Shown: positions 8,732-15,754 of the stretch, one piece after another
How the letters are laid out: each line of letters opens with the position of its first letter
How positions within the stretch are numbered: position 1 is the first letter of the stretch
Assembly: GCA_900552465.1 (NCBI GenBank)
Contig: URZO01000063.1
Coordinates: 1 to 26,606 of the forward strand
DNA length: 26,606 nucleotides
Origin: an uncultured Parabacteroides sp.
GTDB lineage: Bacteria; Bacteroidota; Bacteroidia; Bacteroidales; Tannerellaceae
Direction: 5' to 3'
The notes under the pieces: model-generated
The model's input: the letters and a program-made list of their open reading frames with translations, nothing else
What the model was told of the DNA's origin: nothing
Database searches by the model: none
Position numbers and translations under genes: made by a program

Positions 8732-9949
8732 TTATTTGATATTGTGTAAGACATGTCCCATCCGTTCCTTCTTCGTCTTCATGTAGAATTCGTTGTAAGG
8801 ATTCGGAGCCACTTCAATAGGTACGTTCTCTACGACTGTCAGTCCGTATGCTTCCAGCCCGACACGCTTAACAGGATTATTGGTCATCAGGCGCATCTTG
8901 GTTACACCTAAATGACGCAGGATCTGGGCGCCTACGCCATAATCGCGCTCGTCTGCCTGGTGGCCGAGATGCAGGTTGGCATCGACGGTATCCAGACCGT
9001 CTTCCTGAAGTTTGTATGCTTTCATCTTTTCCATCAGTCCGATGCCCCGTCCTTCCTGGTTTAGGTAGACAATAACGCCTTTCCCTTCTTTCTCGATACG
9101 TTCCATTGCTCTGTGCAATTGTTCCCCGCATTCGCAACGCATGGAACCGAAGATATCGCCGGTCGCACAAGAGGAGTGTACACGCACCAGGATCGGTTCG
9201 TCCGGATCGAACTTGCCTTTTATCAGGGCGATATGCTCCAGTCCGTTGCTCTTCTGGCGGAAGGGGATCAGGCGGAAATGCCCGTATTGTGTCGGCATAT
9301 CCACTTCTACGCCATTTTCTACGATCGATTCCGTTTTCAGGCGGTAGGCGATCAGGTCTTTGATGCAGATGATCTTGATGTCGAAATTCTTAGCTACCTC
9401 GATTAATTCCGGCAGGCGGGCCATTGTTCCATCTTCATTGATGATTTCGATCAATGCACCGGCAGGGTACAAGCCGGCCAGGCGCGCCAGGTCTACTGCT
9501 GCTTCCGTATGTCCGGCACGGCGAAGTACGCCACGCGAACGGGCACGGAGCGGGTTGATATGTCCCGGGCGTCCCAGATCGGACGGTTTTGTTTTCGGAT
9601 CGGCCAGTGCCAGGATTGTCTCCGCGCGGTCAAACATGGAAACGCCTGTCGTACAGCCACCTCCCAGTTTGTCGACAGTTATCGTGAAAGGTGTTCCCAG
9701 TAGAGAAGTATTATTGGCAACCTGCATATCCAGTTCCAGTTCCTGACAGCGTTCCTCCGTGATCGGGGCGCATAGTACGCCACGGCCGTTTTTCAACATG
9801 AAGTTTACTTTCTCAGGAGTTATCTTTTCTGCAGCAATAATAAAATCACCTTCATTCTCGCGGTCTTCGTCATCCACTACGATTAAGAATTTTCCTTCAC
9901 GGAAGTCTTCAATCGCTTCTTCAATGGTGTTTAATTTAATTTCGCTCAT
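8732..9949 (-). CDS. ribBA: Bifunctional 3,4-dihydroxy-2-butanone-4-phosphate synthase / GTP cyclohydrolase II
   Basis: The enzyme carries out the two entry steps of riboflavin synthesis. Residues 1-~205 form the RibB domain (D-D-E-D-R-E-N-E-G-D at 26-35, G-V-S-x-x-D-R at 102-108, G-H-T-E-A at 146-150), which acts on ribulose-5-phosphate. Residues ~210-405 form the RibA domain, which opens GTP. Zinc ligands are Cys261, Cys272 and Cys274 (C-x10-C-x-C), preceded by V-R-V-H-S-S and followed by N-Q-E-G-R-G-I-G-L at 298-306. Both active sites look intact, and 405 residues is the usual fusion length. It lies 23 nt after the permease gene and 18 nt before the aminotransferase gene, so one transcript is likely. 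No FMN riboswitch is apparent. Confidence 0.97.
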   Translation of the reverse strand: MSEIKLNTIEEAIEDFREGKFLIVVDDEDRENEGDFIIAAEKITPEKVNFMLKNGRGVLCAPITEERCQELELDMQVANNTSLLGTPFTITVDKLGGGCTTGVSMFDRAETILALADPKTKPSDLGRPGHINPLRARSRGVLRRAGHTEAAVDLARLAGLYPAGALIEIINEDGTMARLPELIEVAKNFDIKIICIKDLIAYRLKTESIVENGVEVDMPTQYGHFRLIPFRQKSNGLEHIALIKGKFDPDEPILVRVHSSCATGDIFGSMRCECGEQLHRAMERIEKEGKGVIVYLNQEGRGIGLMEKMKAYKLQEDGLDTVDANLHLGHQADERDYGVGAQILRHLGVTKMRLMTNNPVKRVGLEAYGLTVVENVPIEVAPNPYNEFYMKTKKERMGHVLHNIK

Positions 9950-9972
9950 ATATTATTCTTATATTTCTTATT

Positions 9973-11931
9973 TTACAAAGATACGGGTAATTTTTCAATT
10001 ATATCAATCAGTTCATTACTTGTCTTTTGCACCATCTGTATGTCGTGGCGCAAAAGTTTACGCTGGTAAGTGGCAAGTAAATAGACCGGTAATCCTATCG
10101 GGAAAAAGATTCCGAAGGCCAAGCCGATTTTTCCATTTATTTTCGCGTTCATCTGGTTGTACCCGCTGATGACGGGATAGTCCATCAGTTTGTTCAGCAC
10201 CAGGTTCTGATCCGAATTTTCCAGTTCTTCGATGATACCGTCCATTTCAGTGGCCAACCGGTCGGCTGTATGGTCACGGCCGCCCTGCTTCCAGAAACGG
10301 AAATAATTCGTCCATCGCTTGTGTCCGGCTAAATATGCCTTGCAGTTTTCAGCCAGTTGTTCCAGGCGGGGTACGATATTTTTGTAATCCGGATTAAACA
10401 TGATAACCTCTTTCAGTTCCACCTTGCGGCCGGAACGTTTGCCGAACAGGTTTTTCAACGCATTCAGATAGGTGTCTGCGTTCAGGATGACGGAGTCGTT
10501 AACTGCTTTATAGGTAAGGAAAATACCCAACGGAGCCAATACCGCGGAACTCAGCCACATCCCTTCCCAGGCTTGCCAGATTCCTTCGCGGGCCATTTTG
10601 AACCCGATGTTGTTGATGACATAATAGAAGATGAAGAGTAGGACGGAGAGCACGACTGGGGTGCCTAATCCTCCTTTTCGGATAATGGCCCCGAGCGGCG
10701 CACCGATAAAGAAGAATACCAGACAGGCAAATGAGATGGTGAATTTGTTGTGCCATTCCGTCAAGTGACGGCGCACCTTGTAGGCTTCATCCCCGATGGT
10801 GGCTGCCTTGAAGAAATAATCGGCTTTCAGATTCTCGACGCTCGACTTTGCGCGTGTCAGGATCGTAGCTTTCTTTCCGGGAGCTTCGGCCTGGTAAAGA
10901 CTGTCAAAGTTCATGACGATTACCGGTTTATCCTCTTTCTGCTCCGTTTTTATGTTTTCCGGCTCTTCGCCTGTATCTTTCGATTCGGATTCTTTGACAT
11001 CCTTCGGTTTGCTCAATGTCCTTCTGTAAGAGGTTTCATAAACACTCTTAGAGTTGATCTCCTGGATGCTATCCAGGCGCACGCTCATGGAGTCGATAGA
11101 CGTTTGCAGGTCATGCATATTTTTACCCATATATTGGTTCTGCATGAATGATTCGTCCGTACGTGAAAAGTTTGCATCGAATTCAATCAGAATGTCGCGG
11201 CTTGTGAATGTCTCTCTCTGATAGGGAACGGCATTTTTCTTTCCGCCGGTATTCTTAGATTGATCCCCTATGTTTTGAAAAGATTCACCGTTGAACAGGG
11301 AAAGGACCAGGAACAGTTTATCAGCCGACGTTTTTAACCGTCCTGAATCGGCAACCATCACACTCACGTTATTGAAACCTTTGGTGTGATCATAAATCAT
11401 CATGTCGCGGAGTAGCCCTGTTTTATTGTCCTTATGCTTTACATATACATTGTATCCGGTGATATCGCTGTAGAAAACCCCTTCCGGAATATCCAGCTCC
11501 GGCGATTTCTGGCGCATGGACCAAAGCAATGTATAAAGCTTGACCTGTACGACAGGCATGGCGTAGTTCTGGAAAAAGAAAGCCCCGATACTTATAATGC
11601 CGATCGTGATGATCAGCGGGCGCATAATCTTGACAAGCGAGACACCTGCCGATTTCATCGCCAATAGTTCCAGCCGTTCACCCAGATTCCCGAAAGTCAT
11701 CAGAGACGCCAGCAATATGGCTAAAGGCAGGGCCATCGGCACAAGAAAGAGGGCAGCATACATTAACATTTCCGCAAGGACAGCGATTCCTAAACCTTTC
11801 CCGACCATGTCGTCAATGTACCTCCACAAGAACTGCATGAGTACAATAAACAGACAGATGCCGAAAGTCATCAGAAACAGCGGCAGGAAAGTCTGCAGCA
11901 TGAATGTATATAATCGTTTTATTTTCAACAT
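9973..11931 (-). CDS. LptF/LptG (YjgP/YjgQ) family permease with Bacteroidetes C-terminal extension
   Basis: An inner-membrane component of the LPS transport machine, which with LptB extracts lipopolysaccharide for delivery to the outer membrane. The 652-residue product has three N-terminal membrane segments (about residues 12-34, 50-76, 100-122), a long periplasmic region (~125-400) with a charged linker rich in K/E/D, then three more membrane segments (~405-474). Conserved L-A-M-K-S-A-G-V-S lies near residue 90 and G-A-P-L-G-A-I-I-R-K-G-G after the fourth segment. Residues ~475-652 are an extra C-terminal part with another membrane segment near 605-622, absent from the ~360-residue E. coli proteins. 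Whether it plays the LptF or the LptG role cannot be decided. It leads the minus-strand operon. Confidence 0.9.
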   Translation of the reverse strand: MLKIKRLYTFMLQTFLPLFLMTFGICLFIVLMQFLWRYIDDMVGKGLGIAVLAEMLMYAALFLVPMALPLAILLASLMTFGNLGERLELLAMKSAGVSLVKIMRPLIITIGIISIGAFFFQNYAMPVVQVKLYTLLWSMRQKSPELDIPEGVFYSDITGYNVYVKHKDNKTGLLRDMMIYDHTKGFNNVSVMVADSGRLKTSADKLFLVLSLFNGESFQNIGDQSKNTGGKKNAVPYQRETFTSRDILIEFDANFSRTDESFMQNQYMGKNMHDLQTSIDSMSVRLDSIQEINSKSVYETSYRRTLSKPKDVKESESKDTGEEPENIKTEQKEDKPVIVMNFDSLYQAEAPGKKATILTRAKSSVENLKADYFFKAATIGDEAYKVRRHLTEWHNKFTISFACLVFFFIGAPLGAIIRKGGLGTPVVLSVLLFIFYYVINNIGFKMAREGIWQAWEGMWLSSAVLAPLGIFLTYKAVNDSVILNADTYLNALKNLFGKRSGRKVELKEVIMFNPDYKNIVPRLEQLAENCKAYLAGHKRWTNYFRFWKQGGRDHTADRLATEMDGIIEELENSDQNLVLNKLMDYPVISGYNQMNAKINGKIGLAFGIFFPIGLPVYLLATYQRKLLRHDIQMVQKTSNELIDIIEKLPVSL

Positions 11932-11951
11932 TGCTTATCCGGTTGACGGCG

Positions 11952-11959
11952 CAAAAGTA
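11952..11959 (-). promoter_or_regulatory. -7 element for the permease-ribBA-aminotransferase operon
   Basis: TACTTTTG on the minus strand matches TAnnTTTG exactly and lies about 20 nt upstream of the permease ATG. No good -33 element is visible 20 bp further upstream. Confidence 0.5.
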
Positions 11960-12002
11960 GTGAAAAAACGATATGATCGCTAACAGAAATCACTAAAACT
12001 AC

Positions 12003-12386
12003 CTAAATACCGAGCGTACGCTTCAGTTCTTCTACTTGGGTATCCCACAAATCGATAGAATCCCGTTTTTCGTCCGGTTCGGCAAAGTCTGTTATTTGTA
12101 AAGAGGTGGAGCCTGTCAATTCGTGCGAGTGGATCTGAAATTCAAAATAAGCATTATCATCCTCTTCATCAGTCCAGCGGTAACGGACGCTCATTTCCGG
12201 TTTCATAGACAGGACTTCTGCATCCTGTTCAGCTTTATTCCATCTAAAAGCATACATGTTACCATTAATAATAACATCATCAGCGAACCAAGCAGATAGC
12301 CCTGGAGGAGTAGTGAGGTGATTCCATAAGCTTCTTCGCGAAACTTTATCGAAAATGTATTCGATATGAAATTTCTCTTTTTTCAT
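12003..12386 (-). CDS. START-like/SRPBCC-fold (AHSA1-like) small protein
   Basis: The 127-residue cytoplasmic protein starts M-K-K-E-K-F-H-I-E-Y-I-F. The pattern of a beta-strand, L-W-N-H-L-T-T-P-P-G-L-S-A-W-F-A-D-D-V, alternating strands (Y-x-F-R-W, V-R-Y-R-W) and a long C-terminal helix fits the START/SRPBCC helix-grip fold found as a single-domain protein in many Bacteroidetes. Ligand and function are unknown. A longer reading frame reaches 12440, but a good promoter overlaps that extension, so the internal ATG at 12386 is preferred. It is followed 71 nt later by the permease operon, which has its own -7 element. Confidence 0.8.
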   Translation of the reverse strand: MKKEKFHIEYIFDKVSRRSLWNHLTTPPGLSAWFADDVIINGNMYAFRWNKAEQDAEVLSMKPEMSVRYRWTDEEDDNAYFEFQIHSHELTGSTSLQITDFAEPDEKRDSIDLWDTQVEELKRTLGI

Positions 12387-12409
12387 TTTTTCATTGTGTT
12401 TATTGCGCA

Positions 12410-12441
12410 GCAAGGTAGTAAAAGAATTGCTATTCACCAAA
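12410..12441 (-). promoter_or_regulatory. Promoter for the START-like gene
   Basis: On the minus strand TTTG (12438-12441) is followed by a 20-bp spacer and TACCTTGC (12410-12417), close to TAnnTTTG. Transcription would begin near 12403, about 17 nt before the ATG at 12386, which fixes the start codon choice. Confidence 0.6.
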
Positions 12442-12521
12442 TCTGCTTATGAAAAAAACGGCTCTGAATTAAGATCTTAACATGAAGTGTTGAAAAATAA
12501 TTGATTTTTTTCTTTGAAAGA

Positions 12522-12553
12522 GTTGCATAGTATGAAAATAAACTCTACTTTTG
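12522..12553 (+). promoter_or_regulatory. Promoter of the tRNA gene
   Basis: GTTG (12522-12525) and TACTTTTG (12546-12553) are 20 bp apart, a textbook Bacteroidetes promoter, about 34 nt upstream of the tRNA. Confidence 0.75.
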
Positions 12554-12586
12554 CAGCGTCAATCAAGGAAATGATGACAATATGAT

Positions 12587-12660
12587 GGCGAGATAGCTCA
12601 GCTGGTTAGAGCGCATGATTCATAATCATGAGGTCCCCGGTTCAATCCCGGGTCTCGCTA
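12587..12660 (+). tRNA. tRNA with CAT anticodon (probably elongator tRNA-Met)
   Basis: The 74-nt cloverleaf has acceptor GGCGAGA/TCTCGCT (one G-U at the end), D-arm AGCTCAGCTGGTTAGAGC, anticodon stem CATGA/TCATG with loop TTCATAA (anticodon CAT), and T-arm CCCGG-TTCAATC-CCGGG. CCA is not encoded. The anticodon stem lacks the three consecutive G-C pairs of initiator tRNA, so this is elongator Met or the lysidine-modified Ile2 tRNA; Met is favoured. Confidence 0.95.
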
Positions 12661-12663
12661 CGG

Positions 12664-12698
12664 AAAGCGTTTAAGAATTTCTTAAACGCTTTTTTTTC
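12664..12698 (+). terminator. Terminator of the tRNA gene
   Basis: AAAGCGTTTAAG (12664-12675) pairs perfectly with CTTAAACGCTTT (12681-12692) around AATTT and runs into eight T residues. Confidence 0.93.
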
Positions 12699-13146
12699 TT
12701 CTCTGTGGTTGTGAATCCTGATTATACGAAATCTTGGGGGATTATATATATAATGTACGCGTATAAGAGTGGAGGTGTGATGCATGGGCGGTATATATAA
12801 AAAGGAAAGTTCAGACTATCTGATTCTCTATCGAAATGGAGGCAGATATTCTGAACTTTACGATAATTATGTAACCTCACGGTTATGTTAATTAGGTTTG
12901 CTTGCAGAATTAAGGGATTCGTGCAAACAGAGTATAGGGTAAAATTTCACAAATTGTATTGTGTTATTTCTTATTACAAAATTACATCTTCTGTTGTTGA
13001 AATAAAGAAGGTGATATTATCATCTATTGTGTGTATTTCTATCATTCGTAATATCGTAAAGTGTTCATTGTCAGTGTAAGTATAAATTAACAATGGTAAA
13101 AGAGTCATGTATGTGTGTATTCCTATCACTGAGAATCGCGTATTTA
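12699..13146. other. Gene-free stretch with repeats of fimbrial-gene flanks
   Basis: No convincing coding sequence. It contains a hairpin (12801-12859), a TATATATAATGTACGCGTAT stretch near 12745-12765 that recurs in variant form near 14932-14955, and an AGAGTATAGGGT leader-like motif at 12930-12940 that matches the leader of the anchor gene at 13218-14141. It looks like remnants of fimbrial gene ends rather than a unique regulatory region. Confidence 0.5.
12801..12859 (-). terminator. Orphan stem-loop with minus-strand T tract
   Basis: AAAGTTCAGACTATCTG (12806-12822) pairs with CAGATATTCTGAACTTT (12843-12859), 17 bp with one mismatch. Read on the minus strand it is followed by CCTTTTT. No minus-strand gene ends here; the anchor gene already has a terminator at 13147-13188. 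Confidence 0.5.
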
Positions 13147-13188
13147 TAAAAAAAAGTGGCGCACATCCGGATTATCCGAATGTGCGCC
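13147..13188 (-). terminator. Terminator of the solitary fimbrial anchor gene
   Basis: A near-palindrome at 13158-13188 (GGCGCACAT...ATGTGCGCC, ~13-bp stem) followed on the minus strand by AC and eight T residues, 30 nt past the stop codon. Confidence 0.85.
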
Positions 13189-13217
13189 TATTGCATATAA
13201 AAAAATTGAGGGCAAGA

Positions 13218-14141
13218 TTATCCGACTGTTACGTACTGAATGACAGTACCCCAGTCTGAAACGCTAACACTGATATTGTTGCGAGAAAGGTCAAAAACGA
13301 TATTAGTTTGTTCTCCTTCGTTTGCAGCTACTTTTTCTGCATTTTTGACATTTTCGGAAGAAAGGACCAAAACATCGTCTCTGTAAAGCTCTACGGTTAC
13401 GTTATCGGTCGGCAAAATAGAGAATGTACCGGTAGTCAGGTTGCCATTATCTTTTAAAGTAGCCGGAATAATATATTCGATATCGTTACCAGTCAACTCG
13501 CCATTGCAGTTGAAAGAGCTTTTCGTTCTTTTTATTTTGTAGTAGTAATTACCTTCTTTAGAATCATATACTTTTAAAATTCCTTTTGTCAGGATAGACA
13601 TGGAAGATACTTTACGTTCGATTTTTAATTCCTGTGCCGTAGCTTTAGTGGCCGAGCGGTAAACGGTTACCTGTCCGTAGAATAAATCGCCGGGAAGGCT
13701 GTTGGCAACGCCGTTGTTATGTTTTAAGTTCACCTGCAGATCAGAGATGATGTTAGCCTGGTTCATGTTGCTTATTTCTTCGCTTTCGTTAGAGAGTCCA
13801 GCCCAAGCAACCACTGTGATCTTGTCAGAGCCCGGGCAACTGATCTCAACCGGCTTAACCTGCAAAAGATAATCTCTGTCAACCGTGATTTGTTTGTAGA
13901 AGTCGTTGTTTTCGTCAAAAACATACAGTGTCGTGCTTTTAACGTCACCTCTTGAAGTGATATCCTGATTTTCTGAATAAGCTTTGAGAATAACTGAGAA
14001 AGGAGCTTCAACTGCTAAAGGAACCTGACTATCTTCGATTGAGTAAGAATCGCCATCGGCGGAACAGCTTGCGAAAGAAAGAACTACGGACAGTGTCCAT
14101 ATAGTTAAAAAACAATTTGTGAAAATTTTACCCTTTTTCAT
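13218..14141 (-). CDS. FimB/Mfa2-family fimbrial anchor lipoprotein, solitary
   Basis: The 307-residue lipoprotein has lipobox F-A-S-C. It aligns by eye with the anchor in the four-gene operon: D-I-T-S-x-G-x-V-x-x-x-T-L-Y-V/I-F-D here and at 21626-22573, then I-T-V-V-A-W-A-G-L here versus L-Y-I-V-A-W-G-N-L there. In P. gingivalis, Mfa2 and FimB cap and anchor the fimbria and regulate its length, and they are not processed like the stalk. It has its own promoter (14243-14275), a ~95-nt leader and a terminator, and sits alone on the minus strand without a neighbouring stalk gene. It may be a free-standing anchor used by other fimbriae in the region, or the survivor of a lost operon. Confidence 0.82.
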   Translation of the reverse strand: MKKGKIFTNCFLTIWTLSVVLSFASCSADGDSYSIEDSQVPLAVEAPFSVILKAYSENQDITSRGDVKSTTLYVFDENNDFYKQITVDRDYLLQVKPVEISCPGSDKITVVAWAGLSNESEEISNMNQANIISDLQVNLKHNNGVANSLPGDLFYGQVTVYRSATKATAQELKIERKVSSMSILTKGILKVYDSKEGNYYYKIKRTKSSFNCNGELTGNDIEYIIPATLKDNGNLTTGTFSILPTDNVTVELYRDDVLVLSSENVKNAEKVAANEGEQTNIVFDLSRNNISVSVSDWGTVIQYVTVG

Positions 14142-14242
14142 GACCTTAATTTTTTTAATGCAATTTATAAACCCTATACTCTTCGAGAACTTTTCTCTCG
14201 GTTAAGACCCTCATCAAAACCTCTTGTTTCTCGTTGACAATG

Positions 14243-14275
14243 CAAATATATGTCGGGATATTGGATCCTGCAATA
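14243..14275 (-). promoter_or_regulatory. Promoter of the solitary anchor gene
   Basis: On the minus strand TATTG (14271-14275), a 20-bp spacer and TATATTTG (14243-14250) match the -33/-7 consensus. The ~95-nt leader includes a CGAGA/TCTCG stem and the TATAGGGT motif at 14171-14178. Confidence 0.7.
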
Positions 14276-14603
14276 GTTTTATGTGTAATAAATGTTAAAC
14301 GCATCAAAATAGTTGGAGAAAATATCAAATACAGAGCTAAAACTGTCTTTGTGGCGTGTAAAAATATCAAATATACCCTTTGAATTGATAGGAATACCTG
14401 TTTTGGATGGTAGGTAAGTATGTCAATTATATTGGTGAATATATCAGTGTGAGTTGTTGTCATCTCTATCTTTTATTGGTGGTGAAAGTGTCATTTGTGA
14501 TGTGTAAATGAATCATGCGGGTGCTTTTGTGTTATCGTTATTTGATTGTATAGTTATACTGCTTTTTCGTGTCCGGCTCTAAAGCTAACTTGTTTCTAAA
14601 AAG

Positions 14604-14820
14604 ATTTGAACCTGTAAATGATGATTTATGGATGTGTTTATATCGACCGATGGTAACATCTTCCCCTCTTGAGAGGGGGCAGGGGGTGTGTGAATTTTCA
14701 TTGATAGACAGAAAGATAACACACCCCTTATCCCCTCTCGAGAGGGGAAACAGATACTCCCGACGCTACAACCACAAACACGAATCACACCCATAAATCA
14801 TCATTTGTTGTTTCAAAACA
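14604..14820. repeat. MITE-like long inverted repeat with internal palindromes
   Basis: Outer arms 14616-14636 and 14786-14806 match in 20 of 21 positions as inverted copies (AAATGATGATTTATGG core). Inner arms 14661-14691 and 14719-14749 match in 27 of 31, each containing a CCCCTCTYGAGAGGGG palindrome. There is no coding capacity. The structure fits a non-autonomous mobile element or a REP-doublet; ends are approximate and no target duplication is clear. Confidence 0.75.
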
Positions 14821-14970
14821 GCCAGTATTTGAATCACTTGCTTTGTTTCAATTGCCCTGGATGGACATTTTTGTTGATACGGAGGGCGGTTGCTATCACA
14901 TTGGGCGATATTGGAGCACTTTGTTATTTGGTATATATATTATATGTACGCGCGTATATAGTAGTTAGAT

Positions 14971-15010
14971 ATAAAAAGGTGGCGTACACGAGGAACAATC
15001 CGGGTGTACG
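14971..15010 (-). terminator. Orphan minus-strand terminator
   Basis: GGCGTACAC (14979-14987) pairs with GTGTACGCC (15002-15010) and is followed on the minus strand by ACCTTTTT. It closely resembles the terminator at 13147-13188 in stem and flanks, but no minus-strand gene lies behind it. Confidence 0.55.
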
Positions 15011-15046
15011 CCTATGCATATAAAAAAATTGAGGGTAAAATAAATC
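15011..15046. repeat. Copy of the anchor gene's 3' flank
   Basis: GCATATAAAAAAATTGAGGG, followed by a near-matching stretch, also occurs at 13193-13212 directly after the anchor's terminator and stop region. Similarity fades where the anchor's coding sequence would begin, so only the 3' end of a former gene seems to remain. Confidence 0.5.
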
Positions 15047-15171
15047 AATTGAAAGCTTATTGTCTTTCGATAGCCTATTTTATCGGGCTTGATTTATGAC
15101 TGATAAATCGTAATGCCGCAATTATTATGGAATGGCTATTTTTCTGTAAAGCTTAAATATTATAGGGTTGT

Positions 15172-15206
15172 CCTTTATTTGGTACAAAAATAAAGGGAGT
15201 TTTTTT
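15172..15206 (+). terminator. AT-rich stem-loop with T run
   Basis: CCTTTATTT and AAATAAAGG flank a short loop and are followed by GAGTTTTTTT. It could act as a plus-strand terminator, but no gene precedes it; the AT-rich stem is weak. Confidence 0.3.
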
Positions 15207-15416
15207 GTTCTACAATAATCTATGCGTAAAATATGTTAAACATTTCAATATAGATGGCATTCATGTCGTTTGCCGATTCTTAAAAGCGGAAATAGTGTAG
15301 GGGGGATTTGTTTTTTTGTGATTAGCAAAAGTTTCAAATCATTTATTTTAGGATTCCATTCTGAGGTTTTTCCGGAAGTAGCGGTGAAATGAGTGAAATT
15401 TAACCGATCAAATATT

Positions 15417-15458
15417 CTTTTGATATATGTATTATATATAAATGATATATATCAAAAG
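15417..15458. repeat. 12-bp inverted repeat upstream of the hybrid regulator
   Basis: CTTTTGATATAT (15417-15428) and its exact reverse complement ATATATCAAAAG (15447-15458) flank 18 nt of AT-rich DNA, about 230 nt before the predicted promoter. Operator, cruciform or chance in AT-rich DNA are all possible. Confidence 0.45.
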
Positions 15459-15683
15459 CAATAAATATAAATATGATGATAATAAAAATCAATTGTAATA
15501 AGAATAATTCAAAAGCAAGAATATATTCTTTCATCTACTTGTTTCATGAATTCACCTATATGTTATGAAATTTAAGATGCTTGCTTGTCTTGTAGGCGTT
15601 TTGTTGCCGCATAATACTATGATTATCATTAATTCTTTGAAAATAAATAGTGTTAAATGTATCGTAAGAAAAATATTTTTTAC

Positions 15684-15691
15684 CATATTTG
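15684..15691 (+). promoter_or_regulatory. Probable -7 element of the hybrid regulator gene
   Basis: CATATTTG matches TAnnTTTG in all but the first base and lies 64 nt before the ATG at 15755. No clear -33 element is present, which could mean activator dependence. Confidence 0.4.
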
Positions 15692-15754
15692 CAGAGTAAT
15701 GTTGAGAATGAACTTTTGGGTTCTGGAAGGATAAATAATAAATGCATATGAGTT

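Larger units (their letters stand above)
14276..15754. other. 1.5-kb gene-free region rich in inverted repeats
   Basis: No convincing gene on either strand; the short frames are antisense to promoters or lie inside repeats. It holds the 14604-14820 inverted-repeat element, an orphan minus-strand terminator (14971-15010), a copy of an anchor-type 3' flank (15011-15046), an AT-rich plus-strand hairpin with T7 (15172-15206), an inverted repeat at 15417-15458 and the likely promoter of the regulator at 15755. Confidence 0.6.

Noticed and set aside
12387..12440. 18-codon N-terminal extension of the START-like protein
   Set aside because: A -33/-7 promoter overlaps the extension, so the ATG at 12386 is the likely start.
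12587..12660. tRNA as integration site for a fimbrial island
   Set aside because: No repeat of the tRNA 3' end and no integrase were found in the window.
14155..14463. 102-residue minus-strand frame upstream of the anchor gene
   Set aside because: It covers the anchor's predicted promoter and leader, and the sequence has no family features.
15417..15458. Phase-variable invertible promoter bounded by the 12-bp inverted repeat
   Set aside because: The 18-nt spacer is too short to hold a promoter, and no nearby recombinase gene is seen.
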